Below, in pieces: positions 38,135-46,200 of a stretch of 64,000 nt of DNA (positions are counted from its first letter, which is position 1; each line of letters starts with the position of its first letter). The notes beneath the pieces were generated by a model. That model ran no database searches and was not told the origin of the DNA. It saw nothing but the letters and a program-made list of their open reading frames with translations. Made by a program: the position numbers and the translations under genes. The stretch covers positions 6,880 to 70,879 of the forward strand of contig JBPBQO010000191.1 of assembly GCA_050954785.1 (NCBI GenBank), in the 5' to 3' direction. This DNA comes from Lichenicola sp050954785 (lineage in GTDB: Bacteria > Pseudomonadota > Alphaproteobacteria > Acetobacterales > Acetobacteraceae).

Positions 38135-39016
38135 CTAGATGATGTAGTCGACCGGTGGCAGAGACTGGTCCATCGTGAAAGCCGGCATGCTGGAGTGCCG
38201 CGTGCCGACCAGTCGGGCCGGGTTGCCGACCACTGTCGTGTAAGGCCGTACCGACTCCAGCACGATGCTGCCGGCGCCGATCTTGGCGCCTTCGCCGATC
38301 TCGATATTGCCCAGGATCTTGGCGCCGGCGCCGATCAGCACGCCACGCCGGATCTTCGGATGCCGGTCGCCGATGCTCTTGCCGGTGCCGCCGAGCGTCA
38401 CGCCCTGCAGCATCGAGACATCGTCCTCGAGCACCGCCGTCTCGCCGATCACGATGCCGGTGCCGTGATCGATCAGTACGCGCCGTCCGATTTGCGCTGC
38501 GGGATGGATATCGAGCCCGAACAGTTCCGAAGCCCGGCTCTGCAGATGCTGCGCCAAGTGCCTGCGGCCGTCCTGCCAGAGCCAGTGTGCCACCCGATAC
38601 ATCTGCAGGGACTGGAATCCCTTGAAGTAGAGAAATGGGGTGACAAGGTCGGGAGAGGCCGGATCACGCTCCTTGATCGCCACCAGGTCGGATGCCGCAG
38701 CTGCGACAATTTCCGGATCCGCCGTGTGCGATTCCACCACCAGATCCGCCAGGGCTTCTGCCGGTACGGTCGCGTCGGCCAGCTTGCGCGCGATCAGCCA
38801 GGCCAATGCAGTCCTGAAATCCGGGTGGCGACGGATGCTGGTCTGCAGCAGCCGGCCCATGATCGGGTCGCCGCAGCAGCCGGCCTCCGCAAGGAGCTGT
38901 CGCCACAGCGCACCAAGGTCGATCGGGCTCAGCGTCGTGCTGACAGACACGGGAGCCTGTCGGGTGATGACTGGATCGAGAGTGGTGCTGTCCATCATGA
39001 TCGGTCCGAATTTCAA
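38135..39016 (-). CDS. cysE: Serine O-acetyltransferase
   Basis: 293 residues. It makes O-acetylserine from serine and acetyl-CoA for cysteine synthesis. The N-terminal helical domain (about 30-165) ends near AQHLQSRASELFGLDIHPAA. The left-handed beta-helix of hexapeptide repeats follows: IGRRVLIDHGTGIVIGETAVL, then VTLGGTGKSIGDRHPKI (active-site region), then GNIEIGEGAKIGAGSIVL. The tail ends DYII; an ending in Ile is the signal by which CysE binds CysK in other bacteria. ATGs at 38998 and 38995 are alternative starts. Confidence 0.95.
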   Translation of the reverse strand: MKFGPIMMDSTTLDPVITRQAPVSVSTTLSPIDLGALWRQLLAEAGCCGDPIMGRLLQTSIRRHPDFRTALAWLIARKLADATVPAEALADLVVESHTADPEIVAAAASDLVAIKERDPASPDLVTPFLYFKGFQSLQMYRVAHWLWQDGRRHLAQHLQSRASELFGLDIHPAAQIGRRVLIDHGTGIVIGETAVLEDDVSMLQGVTLGGTGKSIGDRHPKIRRGVLIGAGAKILGNIEIGEGAKIGAGSIVLESVRPYTTVVGNPARLVGTRHSSMPAFTMDQSLPPVDYII

Positions 39017-39058
39017 GTCGTGTAGTGGCAGATAGGGATCAATTCGTCGTTCTGCGAG

Positions 39059-40273
39059 TCAGGAACGACCGCCGCCCATCGCCGCCGTCATGAAGGCGCG
39101 CCGGAGACGGGGCATGCGATGCACGCCGGCGATGCCGAGATCACGGACCAGTCGCAATGCCGGGTTGTCGTTGCTGAACAGCCGGTCGAGCAGGTCGGTG
39201 GCAGCCAGCATGGCGAGGTTGGCCGGACGCCTGGCTGCCTGGTAGCGACGCAGCAGTGCCGGATCGCCCAGGTCGGTGTCGCCCGCGCGCGCCTCGATCA
39301 GCAGCCCGGCCAGCGCTTCGACGTCGCGGAAGCCGAGATTGAGCCCCTGGCCGGCGATCGGATGAATTCCGTGCGCCGCATCGCCAATCAGCGCCAGCCG
39401 CGTCGCGACATAGCTGTGCGCGTGCAGGGCGCTCAGCGGATAGAGCCAGCGGCGCCCGACCAGGCGGACCTTGCCCAGATGCATGCCGAGCCGCCGCTGG
39501 ATCTCGTTCGCATACTGCGTATCGTCGAGCGTCATCAGCTTGCAGGCGACACTATCGCGCTCGCTCCAGACGATCGCCGACAAATGGGGAGCCCCCTCGG
39601 TCGGGGCCATCGGCAGTTGTGCGAACGGCCCGCCGGGCAGGAAATGCTCGAGGGCGTGGTTGTGGTGCGGTTTGGTGTGGGCGATCGCGCATACCAAACC
39701 GCTCTGGCGATAGCCGAACCGGGTGACGGCGATCCCGGCCTGTCGCCGTAGCGGGCTCTCGCGTCCTTCCGCAGCTACCACGAGCTGGGCTCGTATGGTA
39801 CGGCCGTCGGTGGTGCGTATGATCGCGGCCTGCTCGGTTCGGGTGACCGAGGCCTCGGCCGGGGCGGCGACATGGATCGTAGGCGTCGCGTGCAGCGTCG
39901 CGTTCAGCGCCACGCGCAGGCTGCGCGCCTCGGTCATCCAGCCGAACGGTTCGCCGATTTCATGATGGTCGAAATGCAGGAACAGCGGCGAGGCCGGGCG
40001 GCCGGGCTTGCCGTCCGACACCCTGATCCCCTCGATCGGGCAGGACGGCAATGGCAGGTGGCTCCACACGCCGGCAGCCTCGAGCAGGCGGCGCGAACTG
40101 GCGGCGATCGCATAGGCGCGGCCGTCGAAATCCGGATGCTCCATCGGCGGCAGCGCGGCGCGGTCGACGATCGCCACCGGCACACCGGCATGGCCGAGGC
40201 GGCAGGCGAGCGTGGCGCCGACCGGTCCGGCTCCGACGACGCAGACCGCGACGTCGATCATGGTGTCACTCAT
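39059..40273 (-). CDS. UbiH/UbiF-family FAD-dependent ubiquinone hydroxylase
   Basis: 404 residues. The FAD motif VVGAGPVGATLACRLGHAG is at the N terminus, DGRAYAIAASSRRLLE follows near residue 55, and the second FAD motif LIGDAAHGIHPIAGQGLNLGFRDV is near residue 290. This order is typical of the flavin monooxygenases that hydroxylate the ubiquinone ring (UbiH, UbiF, UbiI, UbiL, UbiM). Which ring position it acts on cannot be assigned. ATG 40273 was chosen; the frame extends upstream without family similarity and into the regulatory region. Confidence 0.88.
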   Translation of the reverse strand: MSDTMIDVAVCVVGAGPVGATLACRLGHAGVPVAIVDRAALPPMEHPDFDGRAYAIAASSRRLLEAAGVWSHLPLPSCPIEGIRVSDGKPGRPASPLFLHFDHHEIGEPFGWMTEARSLRVALNATLHATPTIHVAAPAEASVTRTEQAAIIRTTDGRTIRAQLVVAAEGRESPLRRQAGIAVTRFGYRQSGLVCAIAHTKPHHNHALEHFLPGGPFAQLPMAPTEGAPHLSAIVWSERDSVACKLMTLDDTQYANEIQRRLGMHLGKVRLVGRRWLYPLSALHAHSYVATRLALIGDAAHGIHPIAGQGLNLGFRDVEALAGLLIEARAGDTDLGDPALLRRYQAARRPANLAMLAATDLLDRLFSNDNPALRLVRDLGIAGVHRMPRLRRAFMTAAMGGGRS

Positions 40274-40350
40274 CTGCAAGGCTCCAGAATCTATTCGCCG
40301 GTCGAGCATGTGGCGGTTGCGCGTAATATGAGCGTAGCACCGCCGATCGC

Positions 40351-40367
40351 TGCACCAATTTCGTGCA
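40351..40367. promoter_or_regulatory. NtrC-like binding site upstream of glnK-amtB
   Basis: TGCACCAATTTCGTGCA matches the NtrC dyad TGCACC-N5-GGTGCA in 11 of 12 conserved bases. It lies 200 bases before the PII gene and 54 bases before a sigma-54-like element, the right distance for an enhancer. Control of glnK-amtB by NtrC under nitrogen limitation is well established in proteobacteria. Confidence 0.6.
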
Positions 40368-40420
40368 CAGGCGTGACTTTCGAGACGCGCACGGGGACAT
40401 CGTTCGTCGTGGCGAAACTG

Positions 40421-40435
40421 TGGCATGGATTTTGG
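40421..40435 (+). promoter_or_regulatory. Possible sigma-54 promoter for glnK-amtB
   Basis: TGGCATGGATTTTGG resembles the -24/-12 consensus TGGCAC-N5-TTGC, with the GG doublet of -24 intact but GG instead of GC at -12. Because of that mismatch it is a candidate only. Placement downstream of the NtrC-like dyad supports it. Confidence 0.35.
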
Positions 40436-40550
40436 ATCGATTGCGTGCCAAATCCAGAGATGCTCCGGCGCGGCGTTGGAGAGGGTTCGTCCGGCCCGGC
40501 ATGTGCCGACCAGCCGTCTGGACCAGGCAGAAGAAAGAGAGAGAGGTGCG

Positions 40551-40889
40551 ATGAAGCTCGTCACAGCAGTCATCAAGCCCTTCAAGCTCGATGACGTAAG
40601 AGAGGCGCTGACGCCGCTTGGTGTTCAGGGACTCACGGTCTCCGAGGTGAAGGGGTTTGGTCGCCAGAAAGGCCAGACCGAAATCTACCGCGGTGCGGAG
40701 TATCACGTCAGTTTCCTGCCGAAGGTCAAGATCGAGGTCGCCGTGTCGGACGACATGGTGGATCAGGTGGTCGAAGCCATCCTGCAATCGGCGCACACCG
40801 GCAAGATCGGCGACGGCAAGATCTTCGTGAGCGAGATCCTGCGCGCCGTCCGGATTCGTACCCGAGAGACCGGCGAGGATGCGCTGTGA
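40551..40889 (+). CDS. glnK: Nitrogen regulatory PII protein (GlnB/GlnK type)
   Basis: 112 residues. It starts MKLVTAVIKPFKLDDVREAL; the T loop GRQKGQTEIYRGAEYHVSFLPK carries Tyr51, the uridylylated residue, and the C-terminal signature GDGKIFVSEILRAVRIRTRE closes the protein. It senses 2-oxoglutarate, ATP/ADP and glutamine state and plugs the ammonium channel. The adjacent, overlapping amtB makes GlnK the likelier name, though sequence alone does not separate GlnB from GlnK. GAGAGGTG precedes the ATG. Confidence 0.95.
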   Translation: MKLVTAVIKPFKLDDVREALTPLGVQGLTVSEVKGFGRQKGQTEIYRGAEYHVSFLPKVKIEVAVSDDMVDQVVEAILQSAHTGKIGDGKIFVSEILRAVRIRTRETGEDAL

Positions 40890-42322
40890 GGGACATCACT
40901 CCGATGCACGCTGCTCCCGCTGTTCGATCGTCGTTGTCGCTTAACATACGCACCGGCGTCGCAACCACGATGGCACTTGCTGCCGTAACGCTGCTGGCGT
41001 TCGCTCATCCGGCACTTGCCGCCGACGCTGCACCTGCCGCACCCGTCGCACCTCCGAAGATCGATTCCGGCGATACTGCCTGGATGCTCACCAGCACCGC
41101 ACTCGTGCTGATGATGACCGTTCCTGGCCTGGCGCTCTACTACGCCGGCATGGTGCGCAAGAAAAACGTCCTCGCCACCCTGATGCAGGCGTTCGCGATC
41201 TGCTGCCTGGTCACCATCACCTGGGTTGTTGTCGGCTACAGCCTGACCTTCACCACCGGCTCGGCCTATATCGGCGATTTCTCGCGCTTCATGCTGCACG
41301 GCATGGCCGCGAACATCACCAAGGGCAGCGATGTGGGCTTCACGCTCGGCGCGGGATCGTCCAACCCGACGGTCACGACGATCCCCGAGAGCGTCTACAT
41401 GATGTTCCAGATGACGTTCGCGATCATCACCCCGGCCCTGATCGCCGGCGCCTTTGCGGACCGCATGAAATTCTCCGCCATGTGCGTCTTCATGGTGCTC
41501 TGGTCGATCGTCGTCTACGCACCGATCGCGCACTGGGTCTGGAGCCCGATCGGCTGGGTCGCCGCGTTCGGCGCGATCGACTTCGCCGGCGGCACTGTCG
41601 TTCACATCAATGCCGGTATCGCCGGCCTGATGTGCGCGCTCGTGCTCGGCAAGCGCACCGGCTACGGCCATGACGACATGTCGCCGCACAACCTGACCTA
41701 CGCCGTCATCGGCGCCTCGCTCCTGTGGGTCGGCTGGTTCGGCTTCAATGCGGGTTCCGCGCTCGGGGCGAACGGCCGCGCCGGCATGGCGATGGCCGCC
41801 ACCCAGATCGCCACCGCCGCGGCGGCTCTCGGCTGGATGTTTGCCGAGTGGATCATCAAGGGCAAGCCGACGGTTCTCGGCATCATTTCCGGCGCCGTTG
41901 CCGGACTGGTCGCCATCACCCCGGCATCGGGCTTCGTGCTGCCGGGCGCCTCGATCATCATCGGTCTCGTCGCCGGCGTGGGCTGCTACTTCGCGGCAAC
42001 CACCCTCAAGCACATGCTCGGCTATGACGACAGTCTCGACGCCTTCGGCGTGCACGGCGTCGGCGGCATCATCGGTGCGCTGCTGACCGGCGTGTTCGCT
42101 TATGGCCCGCTCTCGGCAACCGATGCGTCTCCGGGCGGAATTGTCGGCTCGTTCGCCCAGTTCATCATCCAGGGCAAGGCCGTCCTGGTGACAGTGATCT
42201 GGAGCGGCCTGCTGTCGTTCATCCTGCTCAAGATCATCGACTGGACCATCGGTCTTCGCGTCAGCCACGACGACGAGGTCGAGGGCCTGGACATGACCAT
42301 GCACGGCGAACGTCTCGGCTGA
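40886..42322 (+). CDS. amtB: Ammonium transporter AmtB
   Basis: 478 residues. A signal peptide (about 1-37, ending AHPALAA) is followed by 11 membrane helices. Signatures include DTAWMLTSTALVLMMTVPGLALYYAGMVRKKN, FADRMKF, and the pore/histidine regions IDFAGGTVVHINAG and DAFGVHGVGGIIGALLTGVFA. The GTG start overlaps the glnK stop by four bases; ATG 40904 is an alternative. It carries ammonium inward and is blocked by GlnK when nitrogen is plentiful. Confidence 0.97.
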   Translation: MRDITPMHAAPAVRSSLSLNIRTGVATTMALAAVTLLAFAHPALAADAAPAAPVAPPKIDSGDTAWMLTSTALVLMMTVPGLALYYAGMVRKKNVLATLMQAFAICCLVTITWVVVGYSLTFTTGSAYIGDFSRFMLHGMAANITKGSDVGFTLGAGSSNPTVTTIPESVYMMFQMTFAIITPALIAGAFADRMKFSAMCVFMVLWSIVVYAPIAHWVWSPIGWVAAFGAIDFAGGTVVHINAGIAGLMCALVLGKRTGYGHDDMSPHNLTYAVIGASLLWVGWFGFNAGSALGANGRAGMAMAATQIATAAAALGWMFAEWIIKGKPTVLGIISGAVAGLVAITPASGFVLPGASIIIGLVAGVGCYFAATTLKHMLGYDDSLDAFGVHGVGGIIGALLTGVFAYGPLSATDASPGGIVGSFAQFIIQGKAVLVTVIWSGLLSFILLKIIDWTIGLRVSHDDEVEGLDMTMHGERLG

Positions 42323-42349
42323 TCGTTCGCATTGCTTTTCGACATGACG

Positions 42350-42375
42350 AAGGGCGGCCCGCGGGTCGCCCTTTT
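42350..42375 (+). terminator. Rho-independent terminator of glnK-amtB
   Basis: AAGGGCG, GC-rich centre (GCCCGCGGGT, itself pairing), CGCCCTT followed directly by a T run. It lies 27 bases after the amtB stop and just before the convergent protease gene ends. This is the clearest classical terminator on the plus strand in the window. Confidence 0.85.
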
Positions 42376-43305
42376 TCATTTCGCGGCCGTTTCCGCCCGC
42401 ACGAACATCCGGTTGGTCGCGTAGCTGATCCAGACATCGTGGATGGCGAACCAGTCCGCGCCCAGCAGCAGGTCCGCCTGCTCGTCGAGCGGTGCCACCG
42501 TCAGCACCGGCCGACGCTGCGTTTCCCCGCCTATCGTCAATGTTTTGAAACGGTGCCAGTGGTAGCTGGTCTCGTGCAGATCCACGCCCGCGGTGATGCC
42601 GCCCGGATCGCCATCGAGCCGGTCCGCATCGACGCCGAGCCTTGCCGCCGCCCGGCGCGACAGGATGCGCGAGCGCGCCCCGGTATCGACCAGCGCGGTG
42701 ATCGCGACGCCATTGAGTTTGGCCGCGAAAGTCAGCCGGTTGCCGTGCCGATCGAGCGGGATGGTATCGAACGCCCCGTCCCAGGCCGGCGGTGGCAAGC
42801 AGAGCAGGGATGCAGATCGTATCCGCCAGAAAACGATTCGATGCCGTTGCAGATCGAACTCGACATCGAACTGCGACAGCACGTCCGCGCCGATCAGCCC
42901 CGCCACCGGTGGCGTCACCACCGGCATGCCGGGCAATCCGCCGACCGGCATGCTGCCGCCGGGCAGGTGCCACCCGCCGATCGCGAGGTCGGAATAGAAC
43001 ACGTTCGGCACAGTCCGGCCGGTGCCCCCGGTTCCCTGCATCACCGTCCGGCGCGACGGATCGCGAGCCAGGAGCAGCCGGTCCGCACCCAGTTCGGTAA
43101 ACAGTCCGCCATCCGATCCGGTATCGACCAGCATGCTCGCCGCCCGTCCGCCGATGCCGACCGACATGGTGATGAAGCCGTCATCGTCGCGAAGCAGCGT
43201 CGTCGCAACCGCGCCTCGCTGGCACGACTGGCCGGATGCCGGCATCGCGACACCGACCGCCAGCAAGGTTGCGGCAGCCAGTCCGGCAAGGCGACCCCGG
43301 ATCAT
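42376..43305 (-). CDS. Exported retropepsin-like aspartic protease with two DTG motifs
   Basis: 309 residues. A signal peptide (about 1-26, LAGLAAATLLAVGVAMPASG) leads into two copies of the retroviral-type aspartyl protease fold. They have SMLVDTGSDGGLF (Asp61) in the first and ALVDTGARSRIL in the second, each followed by a later GAD motif (LIGADVLSQFDVEFD; LLGADWFAIHDVWISY). One chain thus contains both halves of the active site, unlike the retroviral dimer. Its target is unknown. ATG 43305 gives a proper signal peptide; the upstream frame does not. Confidence 0.82.
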   Translation of the reverse strand: MIRGRLAGLAAATLLAVGVAMPASGQSCQRGAVATTLLRDDDGFITMSVGIGGRAASMLVDTGSDGGLFTELGADRLLLARDPSRRTVMQGTGGTGRTVPNVFYSDLAIGGWHLPGGSMPVGGLPGMPVVTPPVAGLIGADVLSQFDVEFDLQRHRIVFWRIRSASLLCLPPPAWDGAFDTIPLDRHGNRLTFAAKLNGVAITALVDTGARSRILSRRAAARLGVDADRLDGDPGGITAGVDLHETSYHWHRFKTLTIGGETQRRPVLTVAPLDEQADLLLGADWFAIHDVWISYATNRMFVRAETAAK

Positions 43306-43456
43306 GCCAGAGGTGCTGGCGCCTCCATCCAGGAGCGTTCGAGACTGCGCCGTTTCGAGCGTGAGTTCGCTTTTCGGGAGTGCCATCGGCCGTGAGCACC
43401 GGAAGCGTAAGGTGCGGCGTCGGCTCATCGGCATGGCAGCACGTCCGTACGGTCCG

Positions 43457-44425
43457 TCAGAGGCGGGAGGCAAACGCATCCGTGGCGTCGAGCAGAGCGG
43501 TCATGATGCCGGGTTCGGTGGTGGCGTGCCCCGCATCCTCGATCAGGTGGAACTCGGCGGCCGGCCAGGCCCGGTGCAGTTCCCAGGCGGTGCGGGCCGG
43601 GGTGGCGACGTCGTAGCGGCCCTGCACGATCACGCCGGGCAGATGGGCGATCCGGCCGACGTCGCGCAGCAGTTGCCCGTCCTCGAGCCAGGCGCCATGC
43701 ACGAAATAATGGTTCTCGATCCGTGCGAAGGCCAGCGCGAACGCGTCGCCGCCGTGCTGGATGGTGAGCGACGGGTCCGGCAGCAGCGTCAGCGTCTCGC
43801 CTTCCCACAGGCTCCAGGCGCGTGCTGCCTGCAACTGTATGGCTGGATCGTCGCCGATCAGGCGTTTCCGGTAGGCCGCCATCAGGTCGCCGCGCTCTGC
43901 CTCGGGAATCGGCGCCAGGAACCGTTCCCACTTGTCCGGGAACAACCACGACGCCCCGTCCTGGTAGTACCAGAGCAGCTCCGCGCGTCGCATGCCGAAG
44001 ATGCCGCGCAGGATCAGCCCGGTCGCCCGCTCCGGATGCGCCTGCGCATAGGCCAGCGCCAGGGTGCTGCCCCAGGAGCCGCCGAACACCAGCCAGCGCG
44101 CGGTGTCGGTCATGATCCGCAGCCGCTCGATGTCGGCGATCAGGTGCCAGGTGGTGTTGGCCTCCAGCGATGCGTGCGGGCGGGACCGGCCGCAGCCGCG
44201 CTGGTCGAACAGCAGCACCCGGTAGCGCGCCGGATCGAACAACCGGCGCTGCGTCGGCGTACAGCCGCCGCCCGGCCCGCCATGCAGGAACACCACCGGG
44301 ATGCCGTCCGGGTTGCCGCATTGCTCCCAATAGACGCTGTGCCCGTCGCCGACGTCCAGCGTGCCATGCGCATACGGCTCGATCGGCGGATACAGCATGC
44401 GCCTGGTGTCGTGCCTGTCAGTCAC
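43457..44425 (-). CDS. pip: Proline iminopeptidase
   Basis: 322 residues, alpha/beta-hydrolase of peptidase family S33. The N-terminal YPPIEPYAHGTLDVGDGHSVYWEQCGNPDG is the family start. The oxyanion loop is VVFLHGGPGGG, then LFDQRGCGRS; the catalytic serine is in VFGGSWGSTLALAYA, and Asp and His are in QGRYDVATPA and EDAGHATTE. It removes N-terminal proline from peptides in the cytoplasm. The GTG at 44425 overlaps the xerC stop by eight bases, so translation is coupled. Confidence 0.94.
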   Translation of the reverse strand: MTDRHDTRRMLYPPIEPYAHGTLDVGDGHSVYWEQCGNPDGIPVVFLHGGPGGGCTPTQRRLFDPARYRVLLFDQRGCGRSRPHASLEANTTWHLIADIERLRIMTDTARWLVFGGSWGSTLALAYAQAHPERATGLILRGIFGMRRAELLWYYQDGASWLFPDKWERFLAPIPEAERGDLMAAYRKRLIGDDPAIQLQAARAWSLWEGETLTLLPDPSLTIQHGGDAFALAFARIENHYFVHGAWLEDGQLLRDVGRIAHLPGVIVQGRYDVATPARTAWELHRAWPAAEFHLIEDAGHATTEPGIMTALLDATDAFASRL

Positions 44426-45428
44426 CCGATCCTCCTGTCGCCTTGCCGGCCTCGCCGAGATCCATGCCGGACCGTGGATGGGTCCGTCGCCAGACATCCA
44501 TCAGGTGCGCCTCGTCGGCCAGCGTGTAGCGCTGCGTGCTGGACAGGCTGGCATGGCCCAGCAACTCCTGGATCGAGCGCAGATCGGCACCGCCTTCCAG
44601 CAGATGGGTGGCGAACGAGTGCCGTAGCGCGTGTGGCGTCGCGTGCTCGGGCAGCCCCGCCAGCCGGCGATAGTCGCGCATCGCTTTCTGCGCCACCGCC
44701 GCATCCAGCCGGCCGCCGCGCACACCGGGAAACAGCGGCGCGTCCGGAAACGGCGCCGGATGAGCCTTGGCCCAGGACAGGAGCGCCGACACCACGGCAG
44801 GCAGCAGCGGCACCAGCCGTTCCTTGTTCCCCTTGCCGCGCACGCGCAGCACGCTGCCGGTGCCGGCGGTGGTCCGTGGCAGGTCGCGGAGATCGAGCGA
44901 CAGCGCCTCGTTGATGCGCAGGCCGGCGCCGTACAGCAGGGTGAACAGGGCGGTATCCCGGCCTTCCGCCATCGTTGTGTGTGCCAGCGAGGCGATCCCC
45001 TCCGGCACCGCCAATGCCGCCGGAACCGGCAGCGGACGCGGCAGCGGTGTCCGGATGCGCGGCGAGGCCATCAATCCTGGCGCTGCGTTGTCCACCCCAT
45101 GCCGGCGCGACAGATGCCGGTAGAAACTGCGCATCGCCGACATCCGGCGCACCCGGGTGCGGTTGGCCTTGTCCCTGGAGAAGTCGCGCGCCATTCCCGC
45201 CAGCCGCGCCTCGTCGGCAAGCCAGGCGCGCAGGTCGGCCTGGCGCAGGCTCGCCAGATCGGCCAGATCCGGCTCGCTGCCCAGATGCATCGTCAGGAAG
45301 CCTACGAACCGCGCGAGATCGCCACGATAGGCGTCGATCGTGTGCGGGCTGGATCGTTTCTCGTCGCGCAGCCAGTCCAGGAACTCCTGCACCAGCATCA
45401 CGGCTCCCGGGCTCGATGGCGCGCTCAT
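44418..45428 (-). CDS. xerC: Tyrosine recombinase XerC
   Basis: 336 residues. The core-binding domain (about 10-110) starts VQEFLDWLRDEKRSSPHTIDAY. Catalytic residues are Arg in GAGLRINEALSL, Lys in VRGKGNKERLVPL, His-x-x-Arg in HALRHSFATHLLEGGADLR, His in LLGHASLSSTQ and the nucleophile Tyr in QRYT. Together with XerD it resolves chromosome dimers at dif. ATGA overlap with the DUF484 gene upstream, an arrangement typical of proteobacteria. Confidence 0.94.
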   Translation of the reverse strand: MSAPSSPGAVMLVQEFLDWLRDEKRSSPHTIDAYRGDLARFVGFLTMHLGSEPDLADLASLRQADLRAWLADEARLAGMARDFSRDKANRTRVRRMSAMRSFYRHLSRRHGVDNAAPGLMASPRIRTPLPRPLPVPAALAVPEGIASLAHTTMAEGRDTALFTLLYGAGLRINEALSLDLRDLPRTTAGTGSVLRVRGKGNKERLVPLLPAVVSALLSWAKAHPAPFPDAPLFPGVRGGRLDAAVAQKAMRDYRRLAGLPEHATPHALRHSFATHLLEGGADLRSIQELLGHASLSSTQRYTLADEAHLMDVWRRTHPRSGMDLGEAGKATGGSGD

Positions 45429-46159
45429 CGCCGGTCTCCGGCTGCAAGCGTCTCGATCCGGGCGCCCAGCGCCTCGCCCAGGAATGCCAGTGCCGCCCGG
45501 CCACCGCCACCCGCGGTGCCACCGGTCATGCTGGCGGGCAGGCCTTCTTCCAGCACGGCCGCATCGCGGCTGGCCAGCGCCAGCAGCATCGGCGGCAGGC
45601 CCGGAACCGGAACACGCAGCAGCGCATCCTGCGTCGCCAGTCCGGCCGCTTCGCCATGCAGCTCGATCGCGTCCCAGGGCGTCGTCCGTACCAGCACGTC
45701 GCGCGTTCCCAGCAGCCGCGCGACCGTCCCGGCCGGCACGTTGCGTGCCATCAGCAACTGGAGCAGGGAGCCGTGAGCGCCGCCGACCTGTTCGATGCAG
45801 AGCAGCGCGGAATCGATCCCGAGCAGTCCGGGCAGGTCGCTGGTGACCCATTCGCCGATATCCTGCGTTCCGATCAGCGCCAGCACCGCCGCGCGTACCC
45901 TGTCGACCAGGCCGATCGCCGCGCGCCCGGCCTGCAGCACGCTTTCCGCATGCGCCGTCATGTCCGCCGCCTGCTGGCGCGCCGCCCCGATCATCGCCGC
46001 CATGTGGTCGGCCAGGATCTCGCCATGCACGCGGCGTGGCGGCGACAGCAGGCTGTAGATGTCCATCCGGGTCGCCAGCCAGTCGGGGTTGTCGGTCAGG
46101 AACCGGGCGACCCGGCCTTCCTCGTCCAGCCGATCGGACACCGTGCGGTCATTGTCCAT
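45425..46159 (-). CDS. DUF484 (GAF-like) protein
   Basis: About 244 residues. It begins with the DUF484 N terminus VARFLTDNPDWLATR, a coiled segment follows, and then a GAF-like domain (about 90-230). It is regularly encoded beside xerC, as here, but its job is not known. ATG 46159 is chosen because the family starts shortly before that segment; an ATG 11 codons upstream is possible. It lies divergent to priA. Confidence 0.85.
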   Translation of the reverse strand: MDNDRTVSDRLDEEGRVARFLTDNPDWLATRMDIYSLLSPPRRVHGEILADHMAAMIGAARQQAADMTAHAESVLQAGRAAIGLVDRVRAAVLALIGTQDIGEWVTSDLPGLLGIDSALLCIEQVGGAHGSLLQLLMARNVPAGTVARLLGTRDVLVRTTPWDAIELHGEAAGLATQDALLRVPVPGLPPMLLALASRDAAVLEEGLPASMTGGTAGGGGRAALAFLGEALGARIETLAAGDRR

Positions 46160-46200
46160 TAAGGTGATCGCTCCCACACTGAGGATGACCACGAGCAGGA

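Noticed and set aside
40763..42973. 736-codon minus-strand frame opposite amtB
   Set aside because: Antisense to the clear PII and AmtB genes; composition dominated by Gly/Arg/Asp/His with no motif.
44418..45428. Tyrosine recombinase as a mobile-element integrase
   Set aside because: Its overlap with the DUF484 gene and full core-domain signature mark it as chromosomal XerC.
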